A DNA stretch of 64,000 bases from NCBI GenBank assembly GCA_965221175.1, contig OZ244867.1:1426001-1490000 (forward strand), given 5' to 3'. The first letter of the stretch is position 1. Every line of letters starts with the position of its first letter. Origin of the DNA: JAJDZL01 sp965221175 (GTDB lineage: Bacteria > Pseudomonadota > Gammaproteobacteria > Arenicellales > JAJDZL01). A program made the translations under genes and the position numbers. Below the pieces are notes generated by a model. It was not told where the DNA came from and did not search any database. It worked only from the letters and a program-made list of their open reading frames with translations. Below, in pieces: positions 8,393-17,499 of the stretch.

Positions 8393-8791
8393 ATGAATTT
8401 CACACGAACCAATATGTACCGTTTTTCGCTACGAGTGATTACAGTTCTAGTGTTATCAGCTGCTTTACTCCTAGTATGGAGTTTAGGATACGCAGATTTA
8501 GTTCTACCGCCGCCACCCAAAATTGGATCACAGACGTTTCAAGCGGACGATCCCATTGGCTACTTGGTTGGCAGTATTCGATACGTCGTTTTTCTAGCGC
8601 TCTCTATCATAGTTGTGTTTGCACTCATTGGATTCTCAAGCGGATTGATTGCGGAGGTAAACGAGGCAAGAAAAAAAGGTGAGTGGGGACGTTTCTCAGT
8701 GTATTTCGGTGCGGGACTGATTGTAATTCTTGTTGTTATATTTGGCGCTTGGTGGGGATCGCAAAAATTGAGTGCTACGTTGATTTTATGA
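8393..8791 (+). CDS. TIGR03745 family membrane protein, possible transfer pilin
   Basis: 132-residue protein with a long signal-like N-terminus (VLVLSAALLLVWSLGYADL), a proline-rich segment (LPPPPKIG) and two transmembrane helices separated by a short polar loop with EARKKGEWGRFSVYF. That loop, with its N/EARxxxEWG pattern, is the recognisable feature of TIGR03745. The signal peptide plus two-helix layout is what is seen in VirB2/TrbC-like conjugative pilins, so a pilus-subunit role is a reasonable inference, not a known fact. The stop overlaps the next start in an ATGA arrangement at 8788-8791. Confidence 0.82.
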   Translation: MNFTRTNMYRFSLRVITVLVLSAALLLVWSLGYADLVLPPPPKIGSQTFQADDPIGYLVGSIRYVVFLALSIIVVFALIGFSSGLIAEVNEARKKGEWGRFSVYFGAGLIVILVVIFGAWWGSQKLSATLIL

Positions 8792-9141
8792 AAACTCTGC
8801 CACCCTGCACCTTGTTGGATTACGAAACACGGCTTTACAAAGGATGTGGCGCAAGTGAATTGTATTCGGTCACCCTTGCTGTCAGTTGCTCATGGTTGCC
8901 ATTTGCACTGCTAATCGGGTATGCAATACTGGATGGTCTACACGCCTTGTTTGTGGCTTTTGCAGTATTCATTGCCGGTACACTATTGGTTGTTGCCACT
9001 GTCGCAAACATTTACAAATCATTAAAACAAGGTAAGCCCGAAGGTTGGCACACTCGAAAATTCTACTGTGCAATACACCCAGTATTTTCTTCAAACCTAG
9101 TACTCAAATCTGGATGCTGGTCCACCAATCGAGAGATATAG
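8788..9141 (+). CDS. TIGR03750 family conjugal transfer protein (VirB3/TraL-like)
   Basis: 117-residue inner-membrane protein. The RL...GxxASELY...V start (RLYKGCGASELYSVTLAV), two adjacent membrane helices (about 36-77) and the cytoplasmic KQGKPEGWHTRKF motif are the family pattern. Size and topology resemble VirB3/TraL, which partners the VirB4 ATPase. I take the ATG at 8788 because it overlaps the previous stop by 4 bases and gives a normal family length; an upstream in-frame start at 8683 lies inside the previous gene. The tail after the KQGKPEGW motif is cysteine-containing and of unclear use. Confidence 0.82.
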   Translation: MKTLPPCTLLDYETRLYKGCGASELYSVTLAVSCSWLPFALLIGYAILDGLHALFVAFAVFIAGTLLVVATVANIYKSLKQGKPEGWHTRKFYCAIHPVFSSNLVLKSGCWSTNREI

Positions 9142-9144
9142 ATT

Positions 9145-9762
9145 ATGGGTAAGTATCTTCACGCAGACTCAAATTTATACAGTCATATACGAACGCTCAG
9201 AATCCTATCAGCATTCTTTTGCATCGGTTTGATAATCGCACTGCTGGGCTGGCACTATTCGACACGAGTTCAACGGGTGAGTATCCCCCCAGAACTGAGG
9301 TATGGAAGTCAAATTTCACTGAATTCCATTCACCCTTGGGAAGTCTATAACTTCGCTGGATATATCTGGCAGCAGTTGAATCGCTGCCCTCTGGATTGCT
9401 TCAAGGATTACCCTCAAAATATGGATCGATTGACAGCTTTCATTACTCCCACATTAAAGGCATGGCTAAAACATGATAGTGAAATTCGCTCAGCTGAACT
9501 CTTGGGAAGAACACGCTTTATTCTTCCATTAAGTAATGCTAGTTACAACAATTCCGTCACCCAAGAAAAATCAGGTCAATGGACAATTACCCTGGATGTT
9601 GAACTAAGGGAAGACATTGGTGGCGTGCCTGTAAAGAATGTTCACATCCGTTACTATCTTCGAGTCATAGCGAAACCGATTGATCCAGAATTCAACCCTT
9701 GGGGTTTATTACTGGACACCATGCCTCGCCTTCCGGAACGAATTGCAGTAAATCAGTCATGA
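9145..9762 (+). CDS. TIGR03746 (PFL_4703) family protein, VirB8/TraE-like
   Basis: 205-residue bitopic protein: cytoplasmic N-terminus, one transmembrane helix (about 20-42) and a periplasmic domain. The start pattern with N/SHIRTLR before the helix, the IHPWEVYNFAGYIWQQLN segment and the RYYLRVIAKPIDPEFNPWGL end with LRV...NPWGL match TIGR03746. By fold and position it is the VirB8/TraE equivalent, an assembly factor linking the inner-membrane complex to the core channel. It is separated by 3 bases from TIGR03750 and overlaps TIGR03749 (ATGA at 9759). Confidence 0.85.
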   Translation: MGKYLHADSNLYSHIRTLRILSAFFCIGLIIALLGWHYSTRVQRVSIPPELRYGSQISLNSIHPWEVYNFAGYIWQQLNRCPLDCFKDYPQNMDRLTAFITPTLKAWLKHDSEIRSAELLGRTRFILPLSNASYNNSVTQEKSGQWTITLDVELREDIGGVPVKNVHIRYYLRVIAKPIDPEFNPWGLLLDTMPRLPERIAVNQS

Positions 9763-10559
9763 ACAATTCAATCCATTGCCGACTAGGACCTATTGCAATT
9801 ACTGTATTGTTCAGTGGTGCGACAGCACTTGCAGACGCTGATGCGATCACTTATCACTGGCCGAATACTCCAATAGAAATCGATCTTAAAGTCGGTAGCG
9901 AACAAAGAATGTCAATTCCTGAAGCTGGAATTATTCGCATAGGGATTCCTAACGAAATCAGCCACCAATTGACATCTCAAATCATTGGTAATCACCTCTG
10001 GCTAACAGCAATTGAAGAGTTTGAATCGACAAGAATAATTTTAATCGCAGAGCCACTGGGCAGGTTAATTCTGCAGATTCGAGCTGGAATTTCAAATACT
10101 TCAAATCAACCCATCGTATTTCAGAGAAAGCGATCCAATGGCACACTCAGCCCCAAAACCGAACTACCCTCTCACGGATATGTAGCTCTCACACGCTGGG
10201 TGGTTCAACAGCTGTACGCACCGCAAAGACTGCGCAAAAAGCTGCCAGGAGTTGTCAGAATATCAGTTGATGAGACTCCGGCTAACATTTTTCGTTGCGG
10301 TGCCAGAATTCCAACTGTGTGTGGTGGTGCAGTCATAGCTATTCCAGTTGGAAGCTGGCAATCAACGTATCACTATGCGACTGCAGTTCACATTAAGAAT
10401 ACAACGCATAAGTCTATTGTTCTCGATCCTAGAGAACTTCGTGGCCCATGGCGTGCTGCTTCTTTTTTGCACTCGCGTTTACATCCAGAGGGCAAATTCG
10501 GTGACAGCACTGTGTTAGTTTTAATTTCAGACTTTCCGTTTGAGAATCCTCCACTTTAA
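9759..10559 (+). CDS. TIGR03749 (PFL_4704) family protein, VirB9/TraK-like
   Basis: 266-residue exported protein with a signal peptide ending near TALADADA. The WPNTPIEIDLKVGSEQRMSIPEAG segment, the following hydrophobic beta strands and the YVALTRWVVQQLYAPQRL motif identify TIGR03749, the outer-membrane-core component equivalent to VirB9/TraK. I chose the ATG at 9759 (ATGA overlap with TIGR03746) over the in-frame start at 9699, which lies inside the previous gene and would hide the signal peptide. It should form the core channel with the VirB10-like and lipoprotein genes just downstream. Confidence 0.85.
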   Translation: MNNSIHCRLGPIAITVLFSGATALADADAITYHWPNTPIEIDLKVGSEQRMSIPEAGIIRIGIPNEISHQLTSQIIGNHLWLTAIEEFESTRIILIAEPLGRLILQIRAGISNTSNQPIVFQRKRSNGTLSPKTELPSHGYVALTRWVVQQLYAPQRLRKKLPGVVRISVDETPANIFRCGARIPTVCGGAVIAIPVGSWQSTYHYATAVHIKNTTHKSIVLDPRELRGPWRAASFLHSRLHPEGKFGDSTVLVLISDFPFENPPL

Positions 10560-10571
10560 CGCTTCTCGAAC

Positions 10572-11888
10572 TTGAAATTTCATCCTTTGACATGGTTAAT
10601 TGTGGCTTCGCTACTCGGAATCATTGTGTGGTTTGGCTCGACTAAGGACAACTCTTTTACCAAGAGACTTTCATCCTCCACTGTTGCTGGAAACAAGCAA
10701 AAATCTCCACGGATGAGTGATCGAGATAGTGCTGCGGAAGAGGTTCGAGCAGTGGCTACGAAGATTACAAATCTTGAGCAAACTATAGACACCCAGCAAA
10801 CAGCAAATCATTCGGAACGTGAAAGACTACGTTCCGATATTGAAGGATTACTTGAAAAAGTTCGCCGCTCAATTGAAGAAAAGAAACAAGAGAATTCCAT
10901 TGAAGAAATACTAAGCTCAGTCAACATGCTTTCCACTCGCGTACAGGAACTGGAGTTCCAGCAAATTGATCAAGCGACGGGAAAGGAACATCAGCAAACA
11001 TCGTTGCCAAAATTTGTATGGCGAACGTCGGAAGACTTGCAAAGTCCAACTCAATTGGACGATCCGTTTGCAAATCATTTCTTAGGGTATTCAACTGATT
11101 CTACCACCATTGATAACCAAACACCTGAATCAACTAATTCAACAATCTACCCTCACTACACGATTCCACCAACGACAACACTTTTGAATGCGACTGCGTT
11201 GACCGCGTTAGTAGGTCGCATTCCGGTCAAAGGTAGGCTCCAAGATCCCTGGAGATTCAAAATTATCATTGGCACAGAGAATTTGGCGGCGAATGGTCAC
11301 AGAATTCCCCAACTTGCAGGCATGCTGTGGGCTGGAACTGCGAGAGGTGATTTCTCCTTATCTTGTGTCTCAGGTAACGTTGACACGGCTACATTCATAT
11401 TTTTGGATGGCACCATCCAAACCTCACGCGCTGAAGTCAATCCCGAAATTTCAACCTCTGGACTCGGTTGGATTTCGGATGAATTTGGTAACCCGTGTAT
11501 TTCAGGTGAACTGAAGTCTAATGCGCTGAATTACTTGACTCAGTCAACTCTTGTCAACACAGCACAAGCCACTGCGGATGCACTTTCCAACGCCCAAACC
11601 GAATCTAGATTTGATGCGAAAACCGGAGAATCAACCACATCTGTCGTAGGAGATATAGAAAAATTCATCGCAGGTTATGCGACTAGAGAATCGCTAACGG
11701 AAGTATCGCAGTGGTTGAATGATCGTCAACTCAATTCTTTCGATGCTATTTATATCCCAGCTGGTCAACATGTGGCAATCCACATAGAAGAACCTATTTC
11801 AATTGACTATGATCCGTCCGGGCGAAAAACTAGACAATTCGGTAAAAATGTTTCAACTACGAGTGTCCGTCAAGGTTGGATTGATTAG
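10572..11888 (+). CDS. TIGR03752 (PFL_4705) family protein, VirB10/TraB-like
   Basis: 438-residue envelope-spanning protein. It has one N-terminal transmembrane helix (about 5-16 onward), a long charged coiled coil (roughly 50-140) and a C-terminal beta-barrel-like domain. That domain begins LTALVGRIPVKGRLQDPWRFKIIIG and contains the GLGWISDEFGNPCISGEL block, the recognisable TIGR03752/TraB_pIII signature. It is the VirB10 equivalent that spans from inner to outer membrane. The start is TTG, 12 bases after the previous stop; I see no earlier in-frame alternative that avoids the previous gene. The 3' end overlaps the lipoprotein gene by 41 bases in another frame. Confidence 0.87.
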   Translation: MKFHPLTWLIVASLLGIIVWFGSTKDNSFTKRLSSSTVAGNKQKSPRMSDRDSAAEEVRAVATKITNLEQTIDTQQTANHSERERLRSDIEGLLEKVRRSIEEKKQENSIEEILSSVNMLSTRVQELEFQQIDQATGKEHQQTSLPKFVWRTSEDLQSPTQLDDPFANHFLGYSTDSTTIDNQTPESTNSTIYPHYTIPPTTTLLNATALTALVGRIPVKGRLQDPWRFKIIIGTENLAANGHRIPQLAGMLWAGTARGDFSLSCVSGNVDTATFIFLDGTIQTSRAEVNPEISTSGLGWISDEFGNPCISGELKSNALNYLTQSTLVNTAQATADALSNAQTESRFDAKTGESTTSVVGDIEKFIAGYATRESLTEVSQWLNDRQLNSFDAIYIPAGQHVAIHIEEPISIDYDPSGRKTRQFGKNVSTTSVRQGWID

Positions 11889-12237
11889 CCTTACATTGAG
11901 TGTTGCTTCATGTACTCAGCTATTTCCATTCAGTACACCAATTCCGAAAAGTTCGGAAACCATCAAACAAATCTATGACCGACATAATTCGAAAGCAACC
12001 ACAAACTGGCAAATTAATCAATCGATTCCTGACGGTGCGTCACATCTTGATGGCTATTCAAGAGAAGTCTATGACGAATTGTCAGTTCGATTTCCGCGTC
12101 TTCCGAATCCTACAATTATCATGTACATATTTCCGCATCTATCTATGGAAGATACTCCAGTACCAGGCTATTCAACGATGTTTCAAATGTATGAAAATGT
12201 CGAGTATGCACTACCAAATGAGCTACCAATTCCATGA
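11848..12237 (+). CDS. TIGR03751 family conjugal transfer lipoprotein (VirB7/TraV-like)
   Basis: 129-residue lipoprotein: signal segment followed by a lipobox-like VASC near residue 22, then the family end RLPNPTIIMYIFPHLS...PVPGYSTMFQMYENVEYALPNE. That LPNP...MYxxPHL...PVPGYST pattern is highly characteristic of TIGR03751. It should be anchored in the outer membrane and stabilise the VirB9/VirB10-like core. The ATG at 11848 lies inside the end of TIGR03752 and gives a clean signal peptide; the in-frame ATG at 11803 would add 15 residues and spoil it. The stop overlaps the next start (ATGA at 12234). Confidence 0.85.
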   Translation: MFQLRVSVKVGLISLTLSVASCTQLFPFSTPIPKSSETIKQIYDRHNSKATTNWQINQSIPDGASHLDGYSREVYDELSVRFPRLPNPTIIMYIFPHLSMEDTPVPGYSTMFQMYENVEYALPNELPIP

Positions 12238-15047
12238 TTTTTAACCTAAAAAATTGGTTTTCTCGGGAAATCAGTGCGGAAACACAATCAAATGAAGAAA
12301 TTCGGCTCGTGGAATGGAATGGAAGAGGATGCGAACCGATAACGGTTGAAGAATATATGGAACCGCAACTGCATCCTGACTCAAACTATCGAAAGCTCGT
12401 TAAAGATACTCGCTCATTCACAGACTTGTTAGCTCCACGAATTGATTTGAACAACAACACAATTGGACTTCAAGACTTAACTAGTATCGGGAAAATGTTC
12501 GACGTAGTATGTGGCAGTACAGAGGCACGACCTACAGAGATGCTCAGCAACATGAATGACAGAGTGTGCCAGGCAATTGGTCGGGGGGTTCCTGAACTTG
12601 CAACTAGCCCCTGGATCATTCAGTGGTTTATACAAGACGACAGTGACAATGGATTTCGCACCCTCTCAAATCAGATTTCTACATACGTAAAGCAATCCAT
12701 TAGAGAGAGTGCCTACTCAAAGGACTGGTTGCGTACTTTAGAGAGGCATTTTCACGACATGACTGCAGCTGATGGACTATTTCCAGATTCCAGTTCAATT
12801 GGGGGCAGATGGCGGGGCAAGAGTCGTCGGATTCGTTTATGTATCTGGCGAAAAAATCCAATTCAGAGACAGTCCGATGACGGAAACATTGAACAAGTCT
12901 GTACACAATTGATCAATGCACTAGGTCAGGCAGATGTTCAACTGCTTCCAACGGGTGCCAAAGAACTGTATGAGTGGCTAACATTCTGGTTTGTACCCTC
13001 CCCCGATGCATGTACAGGATTTAAAAGTACCCATGCATTGTTGGATGCATATCCTTGGAACCCGAGCTTAGAAAATCGATCCATGTCGTTATTCTCGAAT
13101 TCCGCGAGTTCCGATATTAGTCGCGCTTCGCTACACGGTGTTGCTCCCTGGACATGGAAAAAACCTGGCATTTGGTGGTTTAGGGGACAACCTAGCCGAT
13201 TTATAACGTTGGATGAATTAACTGGAGAACCAGAGATTGGACACTTGACTGGTGAGCGGCGACTTGGAGATTCAATCGGCACACTATGGGACCAAATGCC
13301 GGAAAAGTCCATCTGGTCCATGACGATTGTCTACACTCCGCAAAGTGAAATAGAAGAAAAAATCCTTTCCGTAAGACGAAACTCCGTTGGCGATGACCCC
13401 GCAGCTGCCGAACGAAGAAATCTAGCCAACTCGGCGCTTACGGAAATTGCTCGCGGCAATACGGTCTATAGAGTATTTTCTGGTGTATTTTTATTTGGAA
13501 GCAATTTACCTGAACTGAATAAGAAAACAGAGCATGCCCTAGGAGTACTAGCTGCCCACAAACTCAAACCAATCTTTCCCAGATATGACCCAATCGCACT
13601 AGACAGTTACATTCGAGCTCTTCCATTTGGGTTCGATCCAGATCAGGACAGCAGGCCATTTGCTAGAAGGGCAAGACTTTGGTATTCAAGCCACCTCGGA
13701 CGAGTAGTTCCAGCGTTCGGACGATCGAAAGGGACTGGCTATCCGGGATGTATTTTGTTCAATCGTGGCGCTGAACCGATCACGTTTGATCCACTCAACC
13801 CTATAGACAGAGAGAAAAATGCTCACTCGCTCATTCTCGGGCCGACTGGCTCAGGAAAGACAGCGTTCCTGATTTATTTCCTACTACATACGATGGCAGT
13901 GCACAGGCCTCGAATCCTACTGATTTCAGCACTGCCGACATTCGGGCTGTTTGCTGATCATTGTGAAAAGCTAGGGTTGTCAATTCACCGTGTCAGGGTT
14001 GATGGTCAGAGTAGAGTCGCATTGCCCCCGTTCAAGCACGCGCAAATCTTGCTGAATCGTAAAAATGCTAAACTGGATTCATCTTCGTCAACAATTCGCG
14101 ACCCGCTTGGAGAAATGGAAATTCAAGCGCGCCTAATGATAACCGGCGGGCAATCGAATGAAGAAAATAATCTACGACGAGACGACCTAGATTTGATTCG
14201 AATTGCACTGATGAATGCTGCAAAACGATCCGAGAGCGACAAGCGTGACCAAACGATGACTTCAGACTTGGTGAGTGCCTTACGAGATGCTTCTGATAGC
14301 GGTCGGATCGGCAATCATCGACTCACCAAAGAACAGAAACAAAGAGCTGCTCGAATGGCTGGTGCTGTTAATGTTTTTTGCACTGGGTTGAATGGCGAAC
14401 TGTTTGATCGTGAGGGAGACTATTGGCCAGCAACCGACATTACTATCGTTGAACTTGGACTGCTGGCTCGAAGAGGCTACGAAGATCGTCTCGCAGTGGC
14501 TTTGACTGGCCTGTTCTCCATGATCAATAACGAGATTGAAGCAAATCAATATCAGGAAAGACAAACGATTGTCGTAATCGATGAGGCACATGTACTGTTA
14601 CAGAATCCTCTGATCTCTCCTTATGTTAATCGAATCTCTGCAATGTGGAGGACATTCGGTGCCTGGTTGTGGATCGCAACACAAAATCTCCGCCAATTCC
14701 CTGACAATGCAAAAGAACTACTCAATCAGCCTGAATGGTGGTTTTGCCTGCCTCTGGACAAAGATGAAATTGATCAACTTGGGCGTTTTAAATCTCTTAC
14801 TCAACAGCAGAGAAGTCTGCTGCAATCGGCGCGAAAATCCCCAGGCCGATACACTGAAGGAACTGTAATTTCCGCCAGACTACTAACACTATTCAGAAAC
14901 GCCCCACCTGCAATTGCACTTGCACTGAGTCAAACAGAAAAGAGCGAAAAAGCTGAAAGAGCAAGGCTCATGAAAGAAAAAAATATTTCCGAAATCGATG
15001 CAGCTTACTTGATCGCCGAATCGATCAGAATTGACAGAAGTAAATAA
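12234..15047 (+). CDS. Conjugative transfer ATPase, TraC/VirB4 type (TIGR03744)
   Basis: 937-residue cytoplasmic ATPase that energises assembly of the transfer channel and pilus. Walker A GPTGSGKT is at about residue 535 and Walker B IVVIDEAH at about 779, followed by the WIATQNLRQFPDNAKELLNQPEWWF motif region typical of VirB4/TraC proteins. Length fits TIGR03744 (PFL_4706) proteins, which are around 900-1000 residues. Both nucleotide-binding motifs and the frame are intact, so the gene looks functional. ATGA overlap with the lipoprotein gene and an 8-base gap to TIGR03757 put it in the middle of the operon. Confidence 0.93.
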   Translation: MIFNLKNWFSREISAETQSNEEIRLVEWNGRGCEPITVEEYMEPQLHPDSNYRKLVKDTRSFTDLLAPRIDLNNNTIGLQDLTSIGKMFDVVCGSTEARPTEMLSNMNDRVCQAIGRGVPELATSPWIIQWFIQDDSDNGFRTLSNQISTYVKQSIRESAYSKDWLRTLERHFHDMTAADGLFPDSSSIGGRWRGKSRRIRLCIWRKNPIQRQSDDGNIEQVCTQLINALGQADVQLLPTGAKELYEWLTFWFVPSPDACTGFKSTHALLDAYPWNPSLENRSMSLFSNSASSDISRASLHGVAPWTWKKPGIWWFRGQPSRFITLDELTGEPEIGHLTGERRLGDSIGTLWDQMPEKSIWSMTIVYTPQSEIEEKILSVRRNSVGDDPAAAERRNLANSALTEIARGNTVYRVFSGVFLFGSNLPELNKKTEHALGVLAAHKLKPIFPRYDPIALDSYIRALPFGFDPDQDSRPFARRARLWYSSHLGRVVPAFGRSKGTGYPGCILFNRGAEPITFDPLNPIDREKNAHSLILGPTGSGKTAFLIYFLLHTMAVHRPRILLISALPTFGLFADHCEKLGLSIHRVRVDGQSRVALPPFKHAQILLNRKNAKLDSSSSTIRDPLGEMEIQARLMITGGQSNEENNLRRDDLDLIRIALMNAAKRSESDKRDQTMTSDLVSALRDASDSGRIGNHRLTKEQKQRAARMAGAVNVFCTGLNGELFDREGDYWPATDITIVELGLLARRGYEDRLAVALTGLFSMINNEIEANQYQERQTIVVIDEAHVLLQNPLISPYVNRISAMWRTFGAWLWIATQNLRQFPDNAKELLNQPEWWFCLPLDKDEIDQLGRFKSLTQQQRSLLQSARKSPGRYTEGTVISARLLTLFRNAPPAIALALSQTEKSEKAERARLMKEKNISEIDAAYLIAESIRIDRSK

Positions 15048-15055
15048 GAAACCAT

Positions 15056-15499
15056 ATGAATTCAGGAATGACCTTCCGGGTCCTGTCAGTAATACTAGTG
15101 TTTTGTGCAAGCCTTGCGTTTGCTAGCGCACTACCGAAGAATATAAAAATCTTCTCGGCTCAAGGTATGTCACAGATCGAATTCGATGAAGTGCGATTCG
15201 CTGAATCTGACGTTGAAGTCTATGATATTTCACTGTTGAAAAGTGTTGAATATGCTCTCAGTAGCAATCTGTCCGATAATCCCGAAGTTGCACGGAAACA
15301 GGCGAATGAGCGAATCGATTCGAATTTTGAATGGCTCAAAACCTCACTGAAATCTGCGACGAACGCTTACATACTTATAGAAAAATTGGGGATAAACAAA
15401 TTCCCTGCTGTGGTCATCAACGACAAGTTTGTCATTTATGGGACAACCGATCCCACCGAAATTCTACGGATATGGCTTTTATTTCAAGACCTAAATTGA
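15056..15499 (+). CDS. TIGR03757 (DUF1525) family conjugative element protein
   Basis: 147-residue exported protein with a signal peptide ending about FASA. The body fits TIGR03757: an N-terminal strand, a helix rich in Glu/Ser, and the end LGINKFPAVVINDKFVIYGTTDPTEIL, whose KxPAVVxxxxxVxYG pattern is diagnostic. The cis-proline-type loop suggests a thioredoxin-like fold without a CxxC pair. It is comparable to TrbC/TraW-type periplasmic pilus-assembly proteins by position; its biochemical role is unknown. Its 3' end overlaps the start of TIGR03756 by 28 bases. Confidence 0.82.
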   Translation: MNSGMTFRVLSVILVFCASLAFASALPKNIKIFSAQGMSQIEFDEVRFAESDVEVYDISLLKSVEYALSSNLSDNPEVARKQANERIDSNFEWLKTSLKSATNAYILIEKLGINKFPAVVINDKFVIYGTTDPTEILRIWLLFQDLN

Positions 15500-16536
15500 T
15501 CAGACTCGGCATTGCCGTAGGAATACTTTTTTCACCACTTCAATCACTTGGTGGATCCGTCACTACCGCTGATATAGTATCCCGCTCCTTAAGTGTTGAT
15601 TGCCTGGAGTGGAAAATATCAGGAATTTGTATTTGGTTGAAGTGTACTATTTTTGGGTGTTTCGTTGTTACAACCCCGAGAATTTCTCATCGCCTGCCCG
15701 ATTTTGTTGTCAGCGCCTATCCGCAAACAATGCAGTCACCTTGGACTGAAATTCGCTCAATTCTAGCTGCCTTCAGCACTCCTTCAAAAGAACTACTTTC
15801 GGGTGGTAGTATCGTTGGAGTAGGGACCGACAGGCTACAACAAGATTCGCTGCATTTCAACGAAGTCGATGTCATTGGAAGTCCAGCAACCAATTTTACA
15901 AAATTTGGGAAATTCTTGTGTCGTTCTCAAGCCAAGCCGTTTTTTCCTTACTTTGTTTCGGTTGCTGATGCCATTGCTTGGAGAAGCGGCTTGCCTGATG
16001 GGTTAGAGCACGAGTCCACTACGCCGGGTGTACGAGAAATTGGCCGTTGGCCACACTTTACTTGGGGAAACGTCTATCCGCGCGCTGGCTTCGTAATCCA
16101 GAATCATCCAGGCAAAGCTGCTGCGGTATCTTGCCAAAGAGGTATAGATGTCGTGCTGCGTGATGGGTCAGGGCACGTAGTTAAGCCACTCTCTAAAACG
16201 CGTGAAAATCGTGTAGCTCGAGGTGACAGAGCAGCAAAAGCTCAGCACGAATGTAATTTGAGCGGAGGCCGCTGGGCTTTTCATCCCAAGTTCGACAGTG
16301 TCGGACAGTGTGTCAAACAGGTATGGCATCAATGGCTCCCGAATTCAAATGAAAAAATCGACAGATGGCAGATGCTACTGCCTTCACATAATAGTAAGTG
16401 TGAAACTTTTGGAGAAAGTGAAATTTGGCGGCATGATGCAATTGCTGATGATGGCAACTATGTTTGGAACTACTGGGCAAAATACAAGTGCTGTGTAAAA
16501 GCAGGTGGAATTCTATTGAATCACTTTGATTTCTAG
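15472..16536 (+). CDS. TIGR03756 (PFL_4710) family protein, TraU-like
   Basis: 354-residue exported protein. After a signal peptide (IRLGIAVGILFSPLQSLGG) come the family's signature cysteines: CLEWKISGICIWLKCTIFGC, then the RISHRLPDFVVSAYPQ block. This is the TraU-like periplasmic pilus-assembly protein of GI-type elements. Twelve or so cysteines suggest multiple disulfides. The ATG at 15472 overlaps the previous gene; the in-frame start at 15331 lies deep inside it. In related elements TIGR03755 follows directly; here the operon is interrupted after this stop and TIGR03755 only appears at 21.3 kb. Confidence 0.85.
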   Translation: MAFISRPKLIRLGIAVGILFSPLQSLGGSVTTADIVSRSLSVDCLEWKISGICIWLKCTIFGCFVVTTPRISHRLPDFVVSAYPQTMQSPWTEIRSILAAFSTPSKELLSGGSIVGVGTDRLQQDSLHFNEVDVIGSPATNFTKFGKFLCRSQAKPFFPYFVSVADAIAWRSGLPDGLEHESTTPGVREIGRWPHFTWGNVYPRAGFVIQNHPGKAAAVSCQRGIDVVLRDGSGHVVKPLSKTRENRVARGDRAAKAQHECNLSGGRWAFHPKFDSVGQCVKQVWHQWLPNSNEKIDRWQMLLPSHNSKCETFGESEIWRHDAIADDGNYVWNYWAKYKCCVKAGGILLNHFDF

Positions 16537-16839
16537 TGTAATCCAATCGCGAAATCAGTAGCTTTGCGCATTCTTTTTGACAAGGTCAATTTTATTTTGC
16601 CTATTTCCCCTCAGCGATGCAAGCACTTATCTATCTAAAAAAGAGGGCGTCGAATCTATAGAAATCCTTGGTTTCCAATACATATCTGATGCGATAAAGT
16701 GAGCTGAATACTGCAACATGGCGCTAGCGTACTTTCTCTAGTGAACTCAATCTTGCCCTCGTATTTTCCTTAATCAACTATACTACTGCGTTTCATATCT
16801 ACCTCAACCGACTATCTCACCCAATCCGAACAGATTCCC
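16537..16839. other. Junction between transfer operon and housekeeping block
   Basis: A 303-base AT-rich stretch without a gene. It separates the last gene of the first transfer cluster from the TerC-like gene. I see no clear terminator hairpin and no direct repeat shared with the other junction (21046-21298). It should hold the promoter of the TerC-like gene; several TATA-rich stretches near 16775-16800 could be -10 elements but none is convincing. Confidence 0.4.
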
Positions 16840-17436
16840 ATGGACGAATTCAGTACGTTATTTCAGGTAATACTGATTGATCTGTTATTCGCAGGTGACA
16901 ATGCGATCGCTGTCGGTCTAGTAGCAGCCGGATTGCCTAAATCCCAACGTACAAAAGTAATTGCCGCAGGAATTGGTTTAGCCGTTATTTTGAGAATAAT
17001 ATTCGCTGTTGCAACGGTTCAATTGTTGAAAATTCCGGGCCTGCTGCTGCTTGGCGGGCTTCTACTTCTTTGGGTAAGTTGGCGACTTTATGTGGATCTT
17101 CGCCAACGAACGGCTTCCGAAAATGCTGGGGGAGATGCCGTAGAAAGTAATTCACTTACTTTCAAACAAGCTCTTTTCCAAATTCTAGCTGCAGATGTTT
17201 CAATGTCGCTCGATAACGTATTGGCAGTTGCAGGAGTTGCACGCGAGCACATTACGATTCTGATTTTGGGCCTTGTTCTTTCAGTTGTGCTCATGCTTGT
17301 TGCAGCAACACTGATCGCGAATGTATTGAACAGACATCGATGGATTGCCTATATCGGCATTGCCATAATTCTATTTGTAGCCGGATCAATGCTGTGGGAA
17401 GGCACTCAAGACATAGTAATAATATTGTCTACTTGA
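16840..17436 (+). CDS. TerC/YjbE family integral membrane protein, probable metal exporter
   Basis: 198-residue membrane protein with about six to seven helices. It carries the paired acidic motifs of the TerC family: LLFAGDNAIAVGLVAAGLP in the first helices and AADVSMSLDNVLAVAGVA near residue 120. The D-N residues in each half are thought to coordinate metal, and YjbE-type members export manganese or serve metal homeostasis; the specific substrate here is unknown. It is the first of four non-conjugation genes embedded in the transfer cluster. The ATG at 16840 is the only sensible start. The ABC ATPase gene follows after 63 bases. Confidence 0.82.
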   Translation: MDEFSTLFQVILIDLLFAGDNAIAVGLVAAGLPKSQRTKVIAAGIGLAVILRIIFAVATVQLLKIPGLLLLGGLLLLWVSWRLYVDLRQRTASENAGGDAVESNSLTFKQALFQILAADVSMSLDNVLAVAGVAREHITILILGLVLSVVLMLVAATLIANVLNRHRWIAYIGIAIILFVAGSMLWEGTQDIVIILST

Positions 17437-17499
17437 AATCTGTGGTGTGCTTTATACTAGGTCTATAAATTAGAAGAACTCAACTAATGGATATTGAAA